This document shows, piece by piece, positions 5,380 to 5,403 of a DNA stretch of 5,403 bases. Source of the DNA: DATIJJ01 sp039936115 (GTDB lineage Bacteria; Pseudomonadota; Gammaproteobacteria; DSM-16500). The stretch's first letter is position 1. Every line of letters starts with the position of its first letter. Under the pieces are notes generated by a model. The model was given only the letters and a program-made list of their open reading frames with translations, was not told where the DNA came from and made no database searches. Location of the stretch: NCBI GenBank assembly GCA_039936115.1, contig JBDTIZ010000103.1:1-5403 (forward strand). Reading direction: 5' to 3'. Made by a program: the position numbers and the translations under genes.

Positions 5380-5403
5380 CTGTAGGGGCGAACCTATGTG
5401 TTC
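5380..5403. repeat. Short intergenic repeat, truncated by the window end
   Basis: CTGTAGGGGCGAACCTATGTGTTC runs into the end of the window. GGGGCGAAC would pair with a GTTCGCCCC if the sequence continues as it starts (GTTC is already present), which would make a palindromic dispersed repeat of a kind I recall from several bacterial genomes. A degenerate inverted copy lies at 246-266. The rest of 5339-5379 holds only the ribosome binding site of the epimerase, and no promoter was recognised. Confidence 0.4.

Overview
The window looks like chromosomal DNA of a moderately AT-rich gammaproteobacterium. Its two clearest genes are the LPS inner-core heptosyltransferases waaF and waaC, preceded by a small CHCC zinc-finger gene. 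Cysteine-rich C-termini of the heptosyltransferases (absent from the E. coli proteins as I recall them), an OmpA-like lipoprotein with a glycine-zipper-like segment, and GC-rich palindromic repeats beside a possible IS481-type end would fit a Legionellales-like organism (Legionella/Coxiella relatives). That placement is inference from protein style and was not tested.

Layout. Positions 1-390 hold no convincing gene. They contain a 23-bp-period tandem motif resembling an IS481-family end (58-106), a 20-bp perfect inverted repeat with an internal GC-rich hairpin (107-200), and an AT-rich leader to the first gene. On the plus strand follow a multi-pass membrane protein of unknown function (391-1122), a textbook rho-independent terminator (1132-1168), a perfect TATAAT box (1180-1185), and an OmpA/MotB-domain lipoprotein (1230-2237).

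The rest is a tightly packed minus-strand cluster, in transcription order: GalE-like extended-SDR sugar epimerase (5338-4409), 21-nt gap, CHCC zinc-finger protein (4387-4190), 11-nt overlap, waaF (4200-3178), 1-nt TAATG overlap, waaC (3178-2153). The spacing implies one operon with translational coupling. Its promoter is not visible and probably lies beyond 5403.

Function. WaaC adds the first L,D-heptose to Kdo2-lipid A and WaaF adds the second, both at the inner face of the inner membrane. The epimerase most plausibly supplies a nucleotide sugar for LPS or another surface glycan. In the E. coli arrangement the gene before waaF-waaC is hldD; here a different SDR subfamily sits upstream. The plus-strand lipoprotein gene and waaC converge and overlap by 85 bp, so the two transcripts are antisense at their 3' ends.

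I see no defence system, CRISPR array, tRNA or rRNA, and no strong case for a new system. The points most worth checking are the convergent overlap, the altered peptidoglycan-binding motif of the lipoprotein, the paired cysteine clusters beside a zinc-finger gene, and the compound repeat at the left edge.
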